Numbered from the stretch's first letter, positions 10,151-21,627 are shown. The stretch is DNA of 64,000 nucleotides from Manduca sexta (GCF_014839805.1 NC_051119.1:7619245-7683244); one strand, 5' to 3'. Made by a program: numbers and translations. The notes: a model not told the origin generated them from the letters alone.

Positions 10151-10799
10151 TGAGTAGGTCTTCTTCCAGCTTTTGTTCAACTACAATGTGTAGGCGTATA
10201 ATATATTTTATTTAACCCATCACTTGATTGTCAACTGTTAAGCGGTTGCCCGCAGTCCTTTGAGAGCAACATTAATGTTCATGAAATCTATTTTTGTTAA
10301 GCAATTATTGACAGCCCGGGTAATACATGGAGCATGTTGCAGAGAGCATTTGACTGTATTACGGGACGCAATTTCAATTTGATATTGCAATAGGAACCTG
10401 GAGAAAATAACAAGCTCTCTAAACCCCGTAACAATACAAATATCATAAACCCCAAACATAACCTGTTTTATAATAAATTCTATATGTTTTATCCAACTTT
10501 TTTAATAAACAAACTCGGGTAACAAATTAAACTACACACAAGCCCCGGTGTAGATCGCGATAGATACAGTTCTAATCTAATTTGCTTAATGCTTCGCCGC
10601 GCCCCGCGTCTGCAGGGAGGGGAAGGCGGGGACGCCGCCACCAATATCGCTATGTTTACTAAAATGACACTTGAGTGCTCTTTAATCATACGTGTATTTT
10701 GGTAGAGCGCGCTTAGGTGCGCTCGACGCGTGTTTGCGTTGTCTTAAGTGTTATCAATGGTATTGCACGAGGTATATAAACAAATGACAAAAGATAAGT
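10151..10799. other. Intron; nothing recognised
   Basis: Contains a short GC-rich patch at 10593-10640. Open frames of 66 and 73 codons on the minus strand lack coding features. Confidence 0.5.
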
Positions 10800-10998
10800 T
10801 TTAATATTTTAAAAACAAAATTGTATAGGAGGTAATTGTAAAATGTAGGTAGATATTAGTTTAGTAGACTTTTCGGATGACAAATACCTTTGTCCGCTCC
10901 GTGACCACGAAGGCTGTTGTCTTCGAAACGTCGGGAGAAAATTAAAATATAAAAACCGCGATAAAGTCCAAAAACAGTTTAATTTTAATGTAAAAAGA
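10800..10998 (+). repeat. Family P copy
   Basis: A single plus-orientation arm with AAAATGTAGGTAGATATTA, CCGTGACCACGAAGGCTG, CTTCGAAACGTCGGGAG and AACCGCGATAAAGTCC. Confidence 0.6.
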
Positions 10999-11419
10999 TA
11001 TCAATTTGTAGGCATTTTAATACTGAGCAGTTTTCTATTCTGTAATATGCAATCACTGTCGATGAAAAGTGTGCAATCCACGTCCCCGTTAAAAACCAAT
11101 CACTAAAAATGACAATCAGCATTACTAATGTCCCCCGTCTTCACCCGTCACTTGTCACGAATTCACCTGACAATACGCGAACAATCACCGAACACCCTAT
11201 CAATGCATCGGGTTTAATTAAAAAAAAATGCTTAGTACCAACAACGGGTCCCCTGCACACGGTCGGGTTGCTCGCGCCAACATTACAATAGCAATCATGC
11301 GACGCGTGCGAGTGTATTGTTTTCCTATGACATTGTTGGTAGCGTGACTTGCCAATAATATTTGGCTGAATTTTCTAAGAGTTTGGTATAATTTAACAGT
11401 ATCGTAAGATTATAGTTCG

Positions 11420-11490
11420 ATCTGGGAATCTGTGGGGGAGACCCATGTTCAGCAGTGGACATCCTGTGGCTGATCTGTCGTATCAACAAC
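11420..11490 (+). repeat. RTE-like 3' tail fragment
   Basis: Contains GACCCATGTTCAGCAGTGGA and CATCCTGTGGCTGATC, a short non-coding motif near the 3' ends of RTE-like elements and also seen at 16549-16630, 21478-21585 and 23688-23785. Confidence 0.4.
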
Positions 11491-11549
11491 TAAACGCCGT
11501 TTAATATCGCGAAAATTTACCAGGTTTTTTTGATATGCTTACATATGAG

Positions 11550-11620
11550 TGTCGATTGATTCATTCTGGCATCGGATTGGAGATTAGGGTTGGGATCGTT
11601 TATTGAAACCGGTCGAAAAT
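11550..11620 (+). repeat. Dispersed repeat, family F7 fragment
   Basis: Shares ATCGGATTGGAGATTAGG and GATCGTTTATTGAAA with 46499-46640 and 49030-49145. Confidence 0.45.
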
Positions 11621-11662
11621 GACGGTAAAAACAGTTGTTCGGCTGATGGTAAGCACCATAAC

Positions 11663-11762
11663 TGGCCTGTATTATATACTATGCTGAGCATCAGGATTAG
11701 GCCTTAGTCCACCACGCTGGCCTAGTGCGGATTGGTGGACTTCACACACACCGTTTATAAAT
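11663..11762 (-). mobile_element. SINE S2, 3' fragment
   Basis: Matches the 3' body of S2: GGCCTGTATTATATACT, GGATTAGGCCTTAGTCCACC and ACGCTGGCCTAGTGCGGATT on the plus strand. The tRNA-like head is missing. Confidence 0.65.
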
Positions 11763-12397
11763 ATTAGCATCACCATTTAGAGCTTTTTACCACACAGCAT
11801 GTTAATGCACTGAGATATTTTTTTTTAATGTCCTGGCATTATACTGGTCATAATGTTGTCTAAACCGAAACGGATTCTGCAAGCTCGTCTCACATCAATC
11901 TTGTTTACGGTTCCAATCTGAAAATTAAAAAGTTGAGGTGAATCACGACATATATAAAAATAATGCAACCTCGTAAACAAGTTTCCACTAAAGAACACAT
12001 ATTATAGTGTACAAGTAATAAACATTAGAAACATTGATACAAAATTTCCCGACCTGATAATCAAATCAAGAACATCTCAGTTCACAATCCAATAGATTAA
12101 AGCAATTCGTGTACTCCATTGACTGTGTTTTTATTTATTTATTCACACTCGGCCGCCGCCATTGTACATTATAAAAACAAGTGCATCGAGTGAGCTCATT
12201 GTAATGTCGCGCGACATGCGAGCAGTGAGCATGTGCGACAACTTTGCCCGCGCCTTTGTGTCCATATGCCTCTAACTTACCCTATTTATTGTATGTCCTG
12301 ATTGATTAGGAATTTACGCTTTTTTATGAGCGGAACGATAAAAGACGGAAAGTTTAAAATTTTTAGTTGCAATATTTATTTATGACATAATTTTATA

Positions 12398-12635
12398 GAC
12401 TGTCTCGGTGGCGTAGTTATACTGCATGCGCGGTACGATAGCGCTTTGAGATCTTGGGTTCGAATCCCGTGTCGGGCAGTGATATTTGGGTTTTTCTGCT
12501 CAATATCAGCTCGGAGTCTGGAATTTATGAATTTGTCTATAACATCATGGGACGGAACATACTTGGCGAAAAGTGGGTGCCATGGTTGCGCCTCTGCATA
12601 CTCCTTCGGGGAAAAATGCGTGATGGTGTGTGTGT
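12398..12635 (+). mobile_element. SINE S1 with perfect 11-bp target duplication
   Basis: Near full-length S1, with box A GTGGCGTAGTTATACTG and box B GGGTTCGAATCCCGTG. About 25 bp of the middle body are missing, around the GTGCCCGATATGG motif. The sequence ATAATTTTATA flanks it at 12387-12397 and 12636-12646. Overlapping open frames of about 60 codons are accidental. Confidence 0.88.
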
Positions 12636-12712
12636 ATAATTTTATATAAGGTTTTATCCCTATTAAAATCGCGTTAAGATCGTTTCAAGTGTTGCAGAGT
12701 AAACATACGAGT

Positions 12713-12755
12713 TATTTTTTGAAATGCATAAGATTGATATGCATTTCAAAAAATA
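12713..12755. repeat. Perfect 17-bp inverted repeat (hairpin)
   Basis: Arms 12713-12729 (TATTTTTTGAAATGCAT) and 12739-12755 are exact reverse complements, with a 9-bp loop. No transposon terminus or coding context is evident. Confidence 0.8.
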
Positions 12756-13236
12756 TATACATACGTATAACGCGAATTTTATTCGTACAAATCCCATAAA
12801 AACTTTAATTGATAACAGTCCTCACCACTACGTTTATGTATAAAATATTTGTATATTAACGAGACTTTTTACGCGTACGCGCATTCCACTTCCATTGACA
12901 TACATTAAATGCCCTCTGTACACTATCCCCTGACAATAGTTAATTCTCGTAATGCGAGGGTCGCGCGACATCTATATTGGCCAGATTACGGGACATTATC
13001 GATTTACTTTCGAGATTTATCGGTTTAAGGGACGAAGGGGTACTGCAAACTAACAGAAGGTACGGTTAGTGAAATAAATCTAGCGGAATGCAATTGATTG
13101 TGTCGGTTGTTTTGCTGACGTATAAGGTGACGTGAGACGGGGTGAAGTTACAGGATAAAAAAAATGATACTAATAACTGTATTTACTAACAATATACTAT
13201 GCGGACGCAAGGCGCGCCCAAAGGCATGGTGTCGGC

Positions 13237-13400
13237 CAGTGGCGAAGCGTCCATACAACCCGATTCCTACCGGCTTCCCTTTTAGGTTCATTTAAGTTTG
13301 TCTTAGTTTTTGTTTTCTGTTAAATTGGCCGCGATATGTTAACTAAGGCCATATTTTTTGCCTCGGGTTACCTTTTGAAAAATTTCACCTTTCGCCACTG
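13237..13400. mobile_element. hAT-type MITE with 8-bp target duplication
   Basis: The element is 164 bp, begins CAGTGGCGAA and ends TTCGCCACTG, the terminal pattern of hAT elements. GTGTCGGC is duplicated exactly at 13229-13236 and 13401-13408, the hAT-typical 8 bp. The interior has CAACCCGATTCCTACCGGC and TTAAATTGGCCGCGATATG. Related fragments lie at 8832-8926 and 24876-25027. It has no coding capacity, so it must have been moved in trans. Confidence 0.88.
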
Positions 13401-13514
13401 GTGTCGGCAATTTGTTAGTTTCTTCTTTCTTACCGGACACGTGCAAACTTTTGAATTAACTCCCTGCATAAGTGTTCCACGAGTGCTATGAATTGTCTTT
13501 CTTTAAAAATAGTG

Positions 13515-13595
13515 CTCACCTCCCGGTAGGCAACGGCTCGGCTGTGCCTCTGGAATTGTAGTCCATGGACGGCGAATGCTTCTTAAGGCAATAAA
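13515..13595 (+). repeat. Lepidopteran repeat 3' end, family F9
   Basis: Contains CAACGGCTCGGCTGTGCCTC, AGTCCATGGACGGCGA and ends GGCAATAAAAAA. The same block occurs at 60895-61018. It resembles the 3' end of a common lepidopteran retroposon; exact family unknown. Confidence 0.5.
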
Positions 13596-14050
13596 AAATA
13601 GTTTTCTGTGATTCCGGTCATCCTTGTTTATCTGACAGCAAACAGAAATAAAGTTGTATGCCAATATTAACCAATCCAAAAATGACTTTCAATATTTCTT
13701 CTCTATTTCTCCTAGACTGTTCACTTCACAGTAATAACCGCTCCAGCCTTCGAGTGCTAAATCGATGTAATTTCAAACGAAACGAACCATCTTGAGCTCT
13801 CTGTATCGAGTGCATAACTACATTAGAGTGTTACGCACAAAGGGATAATAGTATCGGGTGGTTAATTCGATTCCGAAGTGCCTCTTACTAAGGGTGCTAT
13901 CGTTGATTGGGTTTGAGTGATTTGCGATGTAGAGAAAGGTGATTTTAGCGGCGGTACCAAGGCTTTTTGTTGTAATTTAGGTTTTAATGGGAGGGTACGG
14001 TTTAGATAGTTGTTTGGTGAGGTTTTCTGTTGTATGCGAGTTATAAGTAT

Positions 14051-14174
14051 TGTGGAATACCAAACAATATTTTGTATTTCAATGTTGGATGGTGTTTCTG
14101 CTGTTTATAGGCGATCGTATTGGTAACCATCAGGCGAACGGCAAGCTCGTCTCGTCATTCACAGCAATAAAAAA
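14051..14174 (-). repeat. Dispersed element S5, fragment
   Basis: Shares ATACCAAACAATATTTTGTA, GGTGTTTCTGCTGTTTAT and CATCAGGCGAACGGCAAGC with the longer copies at 19581-19870 and 45760-46152. Family class is unknown. Confidence 0.65.
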
Positions 14175-15094
14175 TGCGAGAGCTTATTTCTTTATATATC
14201 GATGCTTCAATTTTTGCATCTAAACAGTAGTTTGTTGATGTGTTACAATTTGTTAACGATCGCTATGGCTTTGCGTAGTGATGGTGTCGATGGCTGAGTT
14301 TTATGTAATAGGGCAGCCGGTTAAAGGATATTGTCGTCACCCTTATTACTGGTCATCATGAGATTTATCTAATGTAATAGGAAGAGTATCACAAATTAGT
14401 TTGTGATTGAATCAGGATAATGTTGGTACTATCGAAGTTCTTGTCCAACTTTCAGTAGTAAACTATGCTCGGGACACTAAACGGTCATATATTAATGAGT
14501 GGTCCCACAACGAGCGTGTAAACATCGCCGTCGTTTCAATCAACGTTACCGCGAACAAAGGAATAAATCTCATGATATTTGAAAATAGAATCCCCCCATT
14601 AATTCGAATGGCAGAAAGCCAATGAGCCGCTTTATAATTAGACAGCATGTCGCCGGGCGTCCAATCGGGACGCTCCGCCCACCAATTCCGAAATTAAAAA
14701 GTCGCCGTTAATTTGAAAATGAAAACGGCCAGTGTCCCGCGGCGCGAGCTCGCTCCCGCGTGTTTGGCGTCACTGCGGGCGGTTTTTTCTCGAAGCGATT
14801 TTCCTTTAAGTTTATTTATGAGGTGTAATTTTACTACAATGATAGGTATAATTATGCTTTTTTTAATCAAAATTCATGCTATTTCGGCCCTACTTAAACT
14901 GTTTTTATTTGTATATCAATAAGGATTTTTATTTGTCTTAAACTGTAAATTATTGAAGGGGCTTTAAAATATTGTGCGATATAACATAGGCAGATTTTGT
15001 TTAAGTAAATAAATAATTTCAAAGTGAAGTACTAAGGGTTATTTAAAATGTATCGGTTCATACGACGTTATCAATACATATTATAAAGTCCTTA
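14175..15094. other. Intron; nothing recognised
   Basis: CpG-richer part at 14645-14790. Frames of 60 to 72 codons on both strands are not supported by splice sites in phase with the SCAPER-like gene. Confidence 0.45.
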
Positions 15095-15286
15095 AAACTT
15101 GTCTGTCTGTATGTGATAAATTTTCACAAAATTTACTGAACGGATTCTTATGATATTTGATATGGAGATAGTTTAAGACCCTGGCAAGGTTAAGTATAGG
15201 CTAATTTCTATCCCAGGAAAATATAAAGCGGGATTTGTATCTTGGAAAACTTCTTCACGCGGGCGAAGCCACGAGCAAAACCTGTT
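15095..15286 (+). mobile_element. Helitron-like 3' part
   Basis: Core TATGGAGATAGTTTAAGACC, ATATAAAGCGGGATT, then CTTCACGCGGGCGAAGCCACG and a mutated end GAGCAAAACCTGTT. Confidence 0.65.
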
Positions 15287-15530
15287 ATTCTATAATAAAA
15301 TCGCTGTTAGTGAGCATACGCATGTCCTCATCAAGAGGACATTTTAAATTTATTAAAAATTTTCGATTAGAGCTTTACAAACATTATTTTTCAATTTATA
15401 ATTAAAAACAAACAGTGGTTTGTTCTCATGTTACACTTCGGGCTATAGGATCTACAACAAGAAATAAAAAGTGGACCGGAGGATGGTTTAGGCTACATTT
15501 TAGCCCAAAAAATTTATGATTCCTGTAGGA

Positions 15531-15632
15531 TTCCGGGAATGCTTTCGTTATCCCCAATGGGCAAGTTATGTATGCTGTTTTTTAGCACGGAAAATGTACA
15601 TGTCATTTATCACTCTGAAAAACATTTCCACA
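15531..15632 (-). repeat. Element S5, distal fragment
   Basis: Shares TTCCGGGAATGCTTTCGTTA, CCAATGGGCAAGTT and CACTCTGAAAAACATTTCC with the far part of the S5 copy at 45760-46152. The characteristic CATCAGGCGAACGG end is absent. Confidence 0.55.
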
Positions 15633-17227
15633 CTCAAAGTCCAGTATTTACATAAACAAATATTTCTCCATGTCATTCTCAGCACTTAAACATGATCCCG
15701 CGATGTACGCTGCATCTGTCACGCGCTTTTTTCATCATAATAAGAAACAATGTTTATTGAATAACATCGGCAGGAATCGAAGGGGTGACCGCCCCTGCTG
15801 GGGTGGTTCACAATTTGTGCGTTGTCAATGATGCGCGCTCAGTTTAATGGCAGGTGACGGTTAGTGGATAGTTTGGGTTTAGGGTACGCACAGAGGTGGC
15901 GGTTGCGTTTTTGATTTATGAAGTTGGGTTAGGTTAGGACTTAAAAGGTAATTTTAGGTATTGAAATGTTTCTATAAAAAATATTTTAGTAATTGTAAGT
16001 TTTATAATCCGTCAATGATACAGAATAGTATCATTATAACTACTTATTATTTACAAATAATAAAATAAAAAACAAAAAATAATTTAAGATTTACGTATAA
16101 ATTTCGGGGTTACAAATTACAATGCATTAAGTATGTAACTCAGCCAATTTAATTCATGAAAAAAATACATTTAACATATTTACACAGTAGTAAGCAGTAT
16201 TATTAAAACCTATAATACATTCTAAATTCTTTTCTTAATAAATATACTCAATTCAGGAGCGTTTCAACGCTTGTAAATAAACGCCCCGCCTGTATACACC
16301 CTAACGCTACCGCACATGTGAATAAAACTGATAATCGCAGCGGGATCGTGTTTGTTTTGTCGGCGCGTTGCTGTACGGTACATTATAATGTCATTTAAAT
16401 GTATTTTGATACGGGGGAGGGCGTTACTTCTGTTTGGAGAGATCATCTGTCATTGTGAGAATTTCGTCTAGATTTTACGTCAACTATTATTTATAGTGAT
16501 ATTTTAATTGTAAATGTTTTAGTCAAACTAGTTCATTGAGTTTCATAGGTTGATCTGGAAATCTTTGATAGGTCCATGTTCAGCAGTAGACATCCTGCGG
16601 CTGACGGTGATGATGATGATGATGATAATAAGTTTTATTTAGCTATCATTGCACAAAGTGCGTCTAAAAACTTTATTTGATCTCAGATTTCTGTAAGATA
16701 AACCCTACTACGGCCAAGATGTTATCAACATCTGTGCACTATAGGCCTACTGGCCAATTTTAAAGAGTTCTAAACCGCCTACATTATTATGATATACAGA
16801 AATTATATCGAATTATAAACCATCGGGTGACGTTTTGAGGGATTTCCCAGTAACAAAAAAAAGGGCTGTCATTAGATAATTAAATTACTTCTAACACAAA
16901 TTCCACCAATTATACGACACGTGACAATTCATAATCAGAAATTTATCTGATCCATTGTACCACCGACCGTATTCCACACAGAATAAGGTGGAAAATTCAA
17001 TATTGGATGTTCAAAATATTATTGGTATAAATTTGCAAGACACGTGCGGTTTGTATAGGGCCTTAGGGACGCGAACGGGCATCGAACGGAGGCCCTTGAG
17101 GTTACGGCGCGGCCGCAACGCGTGTTAGTGCGCGGGTTTTTTTTGGGAATTTGGGATATTTTGAATAATAACAATGATTCGGTGCGTTGGTAATTTTTGC
17201 ATCATTCATACAAATAAGGTTAAATTA
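15633..17227. other. Intron; only an RTE-like tail recognised
   Basis: Apart from 16549-16630 nothing is recognised. The stretch 15950-16260 is extremely AT-rich. Confidence 0.5.
16549..16630 (+). repeat. RTE-like 3' end with GAT tail
   Basis: Contains GGTCCATGTTCAGCAGTAGA and CATCCTGCGGCTGACGG, followed by a GAT trinucleotide repeat at about 16608-16628, the usual RTE tail. Confidence 0.55.
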
Positions 17228-17554
17228 TTAGCCCTGTATTATATACTGTCGCACTGCTGGACACGAGCCTCCTCTACTACTGGGAGGGATTACGCCTTCC
17301 ACCACGCTCGACTAAAGCCGATTGACAGTCTTTAAATACCCTCAAAGTAGATAACTTCTTCCCTTATAGATAACTTCTCAGATATGCAAGTTTCCTATGA
17401 ATGTTTTCATTAATCGTTAAAGCAAGCGATAATTCACAAAAAATACACACATAACTTTTGAAAAGTAAGGGATGCGTGCCCTTGAGTTTGAACCTGCGGA
17501 CATTCGTCTCGGCAGTGTTTTCCATACCCAACTAGTCTATCGCCGTTCGTCGAC
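17228..17554 (-). mobile_element. SINE S2, near full length
   Basis: On the minus strand it has a tRNA-like head (GGCGATAGACTAGTTGGG, with box B GCAGGTTCAAACTCAAGG), the body GCTTTAACGATTAATGAAA, and ends in CAGTATATAATACAGGGC with a short tail. Internally decayed. Confidence 0.75.
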
Positions 17555-18360
17555 CTGAAATATTAGATGTTAACTCACATAATGCCAATAATTGTTTATA
17601 ATTGCCTTCAAACAAGTATACAACAGTGATTGGCGGCAGAAATAGACATTGCTATAGTATCGAGGCTGTCACAAACGGGACTATCACCTACTAAACTTCG
17701 AATCCGATCTTACACATTAAAAAACCCCCTCAGTGGGGTGACAAACCAAGCTTGAACAACTAAGGCCGTTTCGCATTATTTCGATTGCTTTAGCGTAGTG
17801 CGCGCGCATATGGCGTCAAAGCGTGCTCAATTATATGATTAATAAAATCATGCGCAATGATCCGTCCGGTGTAATCATACGTGAGTGTTTTTGTTGGGGG
17901 TGGGATGCCTTTTTTGGTCATATGTGACGATTTGAGATGTGTATGCACGTATTTTTATAGCGTTTTTGAAACTGTGTGTTGCGCTGGCGCATTATTTTGT
18001 ATGACAGTGTAAATGCGTAATGCGGCCGTGTCGTGTTATCTTCGGGAAATTGGCGTGGAATGGTATTCTATATGCCAATTTCTATTGTCTTAAACATGAC
18101 GCGTTGTGTTACGTGCTTGTTACGTACTGTCAAAATAACGTGTGGGATAGAGAATTAGGCCCCTGTAGCTAATTTAGATTGTCTTGTGAAATGTAATGTC
18201 TGATGGTGACGAGCGTAGTGTGAGTACTTTTATATTTGCTTGGTTTATCTCTAGGTCTATCCGAGGATAGAGTTCGTTTATTGATTTTGGGCTTAAATTT
18301 ATGGTCATAAGATTTTTAAAGGATATCAATAGACACTTATTGAAAGACCTTTCGTATCTT
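17555..18360. other. Intron; small S5 trace only
   Basis: GGCGGCAGAAATAGACATTG at about 17629 matches the inside of S5; no other repeat or exon found. Confidence 0.45.
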
Positions 18361-18668
18361 AGTAATATTATAAATGCAAATAGTTGTGAAAATATTTGAA
18401 TGTTTGTAAGAAGTAAACGGAGTAACTGCTGAACAGATTTGGATGCAATTTTGCACACGGATGGACCATGTCCTGGATTATTTTATCCTGGAATTTGTTC
18501 CCGTGGGATATAATTGAACTTTTAATAATTTTTATGTAGATGTTGTAGTTCAGATAGCGCTACTACGCTACTACACTACTATGTGCTAAATAGACTACCA
18601 CAATGGTTTACGAGTTTCCTATAGCGACAGCGGCTTCTCACGCGGGCAAAGCCGGTAACAACACCTAA
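18361..18668 (+). mobile_element. Helitron-like element, diverged
   Basis: It starts AGTAATATTATAAATGCAAA, has CTGAACAGATTTGGATGCAA, and ends CACGCGGGCAAAGCCGGTAA. The CTAGT terminus is lost. An inserted or diverged central stretch contains small CTACTACG repeats near 18560. Confidence 0.5.
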
Positions 18669-18889
18669 CAATTAAATAAAGTCGACACCGTAATTACAGT
18701 CGCGTGCCGCAAATGTGGTATACGTGTAGCCGCATGGGAGTGCAGCGTCCCCTGTGACGTGTGTCCGTCACGGGCCATGATACCGTCGTCAAGGGAGTTG
18801 ATGAAAAAATTCACTCACTCTCTTTCACATGTGCATTCGAAATCGATACAGTGAAGGGTGGTATTGGGTTTGTGTTCGAAATATCATAT

Positions 18890-19400
18890 TTTCAAGATTG
18901 AAGTAAATTTTATTTCGTATTTTTTCCCGACATTTCAGACTTTCCAGCCAGAGACGTAATATAATATAATAATAATATCAGCCCTGTACTATATACTGTC
19001 CCACTGTTGGGCACGGGCCTCCTCTACTACTGAGAGGGATTAGACCTTAGGCCACCACGCTGGCCTAGTGCGGATTGGTAGACTTCACACACCCTCGAAA
19101 TTACTATTGAGAATTTCTCAAGTATGCACGTTTCCTCACGATGTTTTCCTTCACCGTTAAAGCAAGCGATAATTCACAAAGAATACACATATAATTTTTT
19201 AGAAAATCACAAGTGTGTGTCCTTGGGATTTGAACCTGCGGACATTCGTCTCGACAGTCCGTTCCACAAGCAACTAGGCTATCGCCGCTTTTCGGCCAGA
19301 AACGTGGCGGACTCGAATATAAATAAAAAATAATAAAATCCGTAAATAGTTTTATTTTAATGTCTAACATTCGCATAAACATGAGAAATCATTATAAATT
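18890..19400. repeat. Second inverted pair of family P, split by a SINE
   Basis: Left part 18890-18945 has TTTTTTCCCGACATTTC (minus arm). Right part 19296-19400 has GAAACGTGGCGG, AATAAAATCCGTAAATAG and TAACATTCGCATAAACATGA (plus arm). The arrangement is the same as at 2521-2930 but more decayed, with an S2 SINE inserted at the centre. Confidence 0.5.
18958..19295 (-). mobile_element. SINE S2 with near-perfect 10-bp target duplication
   Basis: Full-length S2. On the minus strand it has head GCGGCGATAGCCTAGTTGC, box B GCAGGTTCAAATCCCAAGG, body GCTTTAACGGTGAAGGAAA, end CAGTATATAGTACAGGGCTG and an ATT-type tail at about 18958-18977. CCAGAGACGT (18948-18957) and CCAGAAACGT (19296-19305) flank it. 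Box A and box B spacing and sequence support tRNA origin. Confidence 0.85.
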
Positions 19401-19580
19401 ATATTTAGCTAATGTGGTTAGGCGTAGTAAAGAACGGGGCGTTGTGATTGGTTAATAACTAGATACGAGTTTACCTCAGTTGGCTGTCATATAAGCTGAA
19501 TGAGGTCAAAGAAAATAATGAAATTTCCGACGCTATGCGTTCTGGCGGACCAAGCGTTATAATATTGTTTTTTTTTTTTT

Positions 19581-19870
19581 GTTAATTTCAATGACGAGAC
19601 GAGCTTCCCGTTCGCCTGATGGTAAGCGATACGACTGCCCATGAACAATAGAAACACCAACACCTTGAATTACAAAGTATTGTTTGGTATTCCACCGCGC
19701 TCGCCATACTGAGACATGCGATGTTAAATCTCATTATGTCCAGTAGTTACACTGGCTACAATGTCCTTCAAACCGGAACACAACACACTGTGGCTTGACG
19801 GCAGAAATAGACATTGCGGTGGTACCTACCCAGGCGGACTCTCACATATGAGAAACCTACCAACAGTGTT
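19581..19870 (+). repeat. Element S5, long copy
   Basis: It runs from GACGAGACGAGCTTCCCGTT through CCTGATGGTAAGCGATACGA, AAGTATTGTTTGGTATTCCA, CATTATGTCCAGTAGTTAC, CAGAAATAGACATTGC and TCTCACATATGAGAAACCTA. A T-rich run precedes it. I cannot place it in a class; seven copies or fragments in 64 kb, both orientations. Confidence 0.75.
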
Positions 19871-20334
19871 TGTGAATACGGGTGTTAATAACTATCGCCT
19901 CGAGGTAATCATCACGTTTCATTATCTTTATGTGCTAATGTAAACGTAATCTAGACGCCCAGACGAGCAGAAGGAGGAGTTATTTATCAAAATCTCTTAA
20001 ACATAGTTCTTCAAGATTCGACCACTACCACTCAATCCACTTCTAATAATCTCCACTCGCTATAAAATAAAATGGAATAACGCTCAATACAAGTGTTATA
20101 CGCCACAATGGCGGGCCGGGGCACAACAACGCAGCGGGCGGCGCCGCGGGGCGTCGATATAGACGTCACGGTGGGCACTAATGTACGGAGTTCGCGTTTT
20201 AATTGATTTGATTTATCGCACAGTAAACACGGACAGGAGGTTAGTTTGTGAACAGATTTTCGAATATAAACTCAGTTACAAAAGAAATAGAGAATACGCA
20301 TAAGAAAGAGTTACTACAATTTTCAGTAAATAAA
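19871..20334. other. Intron; nothing recognised
   Basis: A CpG-rich patch at 20110-20175 is the only feature; it lacks an ORF or promoter motif arrangement. Confidence 0.45.
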
Positions 20335-20462
20335 TCCCAATCGCTTTTTTCGATCTATCTCAGAAATGCACCAATCAGAACAATGTATTTTTGACATGCT
20401 CACAAATTAGTTATTTTGTCTCGAAGTCTGGATTGAGAAATGAGGTTGGAATATTGAAAACG
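20335..20462 (+). repeat. Dispersed repeat, family F7
   Basis: Shares CCAATCGCTTTTTTCGATCT, AATGCACCAATCAGAACAAT and GACATGCTCACAA with 46499-46640 and 49030-49145. Confidence 0.6.
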
Positions 20463-20546
20463 GCTGATTGAAAGATAGTATTGTACTGCACGCTCTTTCT
20501 CATTGAATTAAAATGTTTATAAATGCCTTATTATTTGCTATGTAAT

Positions 20547-20784
20547 ACATACACATCACGCGTTTATTTCCAAAGGAGTAAGCATAGGCGAAACTGGTGG
20601 ACCCACTTTTTGCATGTGTGTTCCGTCCATGATGACATAGGGTGCGAACCTATCGCTATATCGGACATAAACTTTAAACTTCGTAGAAAAACCCAATACA
20701 ACTTTGCCTGACTCGGGATTCGAACCCAAGACCTCAGAGTGCGTTGTAATGCGCACGGAATATAGTAATGCGACCGAGGCAATA
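20547..20784 (-). mobile_element. SINE S1
   Basis: Reverse copy with CATCACGCG tail end, GGATTCGAACCCAAGACC (box B complement) and CGACCGAGGCA head end. No clean target duplication was found. Confidence 0.85.
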
Positions 20785-20989
20785 ATAAATTTACAAAATC
20801 AAGTACAGGAGAGAGGCTAAATCTGTCAGGATTTTGTTGTGTTATGGTATCTTACACTAACTTTGATGGTGAAGTTTGATGTTAATTGGACTCGCTTAAC
20901 GTAAGATTCCTGATGTTCTTTTGTCCGTATATACCACTGGTAAGACAAGTATTTAAAATAAAAAAAACAAAATAATAAAAAAAATTGAA

Positions 20990-21060
20990 CAATCTGGAAA
21001 TTGAATCTAGATTTCGTATCACACAGCCCGAAACAACTACCACTGAGCTAATACCCATTC
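20990..21060 (-). pseudogene. tRNA-like sequence, degenerate (tRNA pseudogene or SINE head)
   Basis: On the minus strand it has box A TTAGCTCAGTGGTAG and a box B-like segment AGATTCAATTTCCAG, about 30 bases apart, with a T-arm stem of four pairs out of five. The D stem does not pair and the anticodon loop would be about 12 bases, so it is not a functional tRNA. Nearby at 21150-21172 is another box B-like GCGGGTTCGACTCCCGGCG without a clear box A. Confidence 0.4.
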
Positions 21061-21477
21061 GTTGTAGTAATAAATCAAAACATCGGCTCCGGCCGGGGTC
21101 CTCGACTTGACACTGAGTGCCGTGAGAGCCACCAGGTGCGCTTCACGCGGGTTCGACTCCCGGCGTGGGACGTCGCGCACTTGTCTCCAATTGGGGGTGA
21201 AATTATTCTACGGATTGTCTCGCGGATTTCTGTCGGGTGGATGTGATTTTAACAGATTAATACAAATTTGATTTATTTATGTGCTGTGACGTAGTGTGGG
21301 GATGGGTGTTGGTTGTCAATATTGCAATATTGTGGAAAGTACAAGGCTGACCTACTGAAAAGCTTAGAAACCTAAGGACTTTGTGATAAAGAAGGGTGTT
21401 TTGCAGCGGACAAACGTTAAATTTTCCGAAAATGAACCCGAAATAACATATGGGTACTAATAGACATGAAGTATCTT

Positions 21478-21585
21478 CATCATCAGCCGCAGGGTGTCCA
21501 TTACTCAACATGGGCCTCCCCAAAAGATTTTCAGAACGATCTATTGGAAGCGGCTCGCATCCAGCGACTAAGCATTAATGCGGCC
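21478..21585 (-). repeat. RTE-like 3' end
   Basis: Contains CATCATCAGCCGCAGGGTG, CAACATGGGCCTCCCC and AGATTTTCAGAACGATC, the complement of the motif block seen at 16549-16630. Confidence 0.55.
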
Positions 21586-21627
21586 TGCAAATCTTTCTAA
21601 TGATACTAAAATTCTAAATTCATCACT

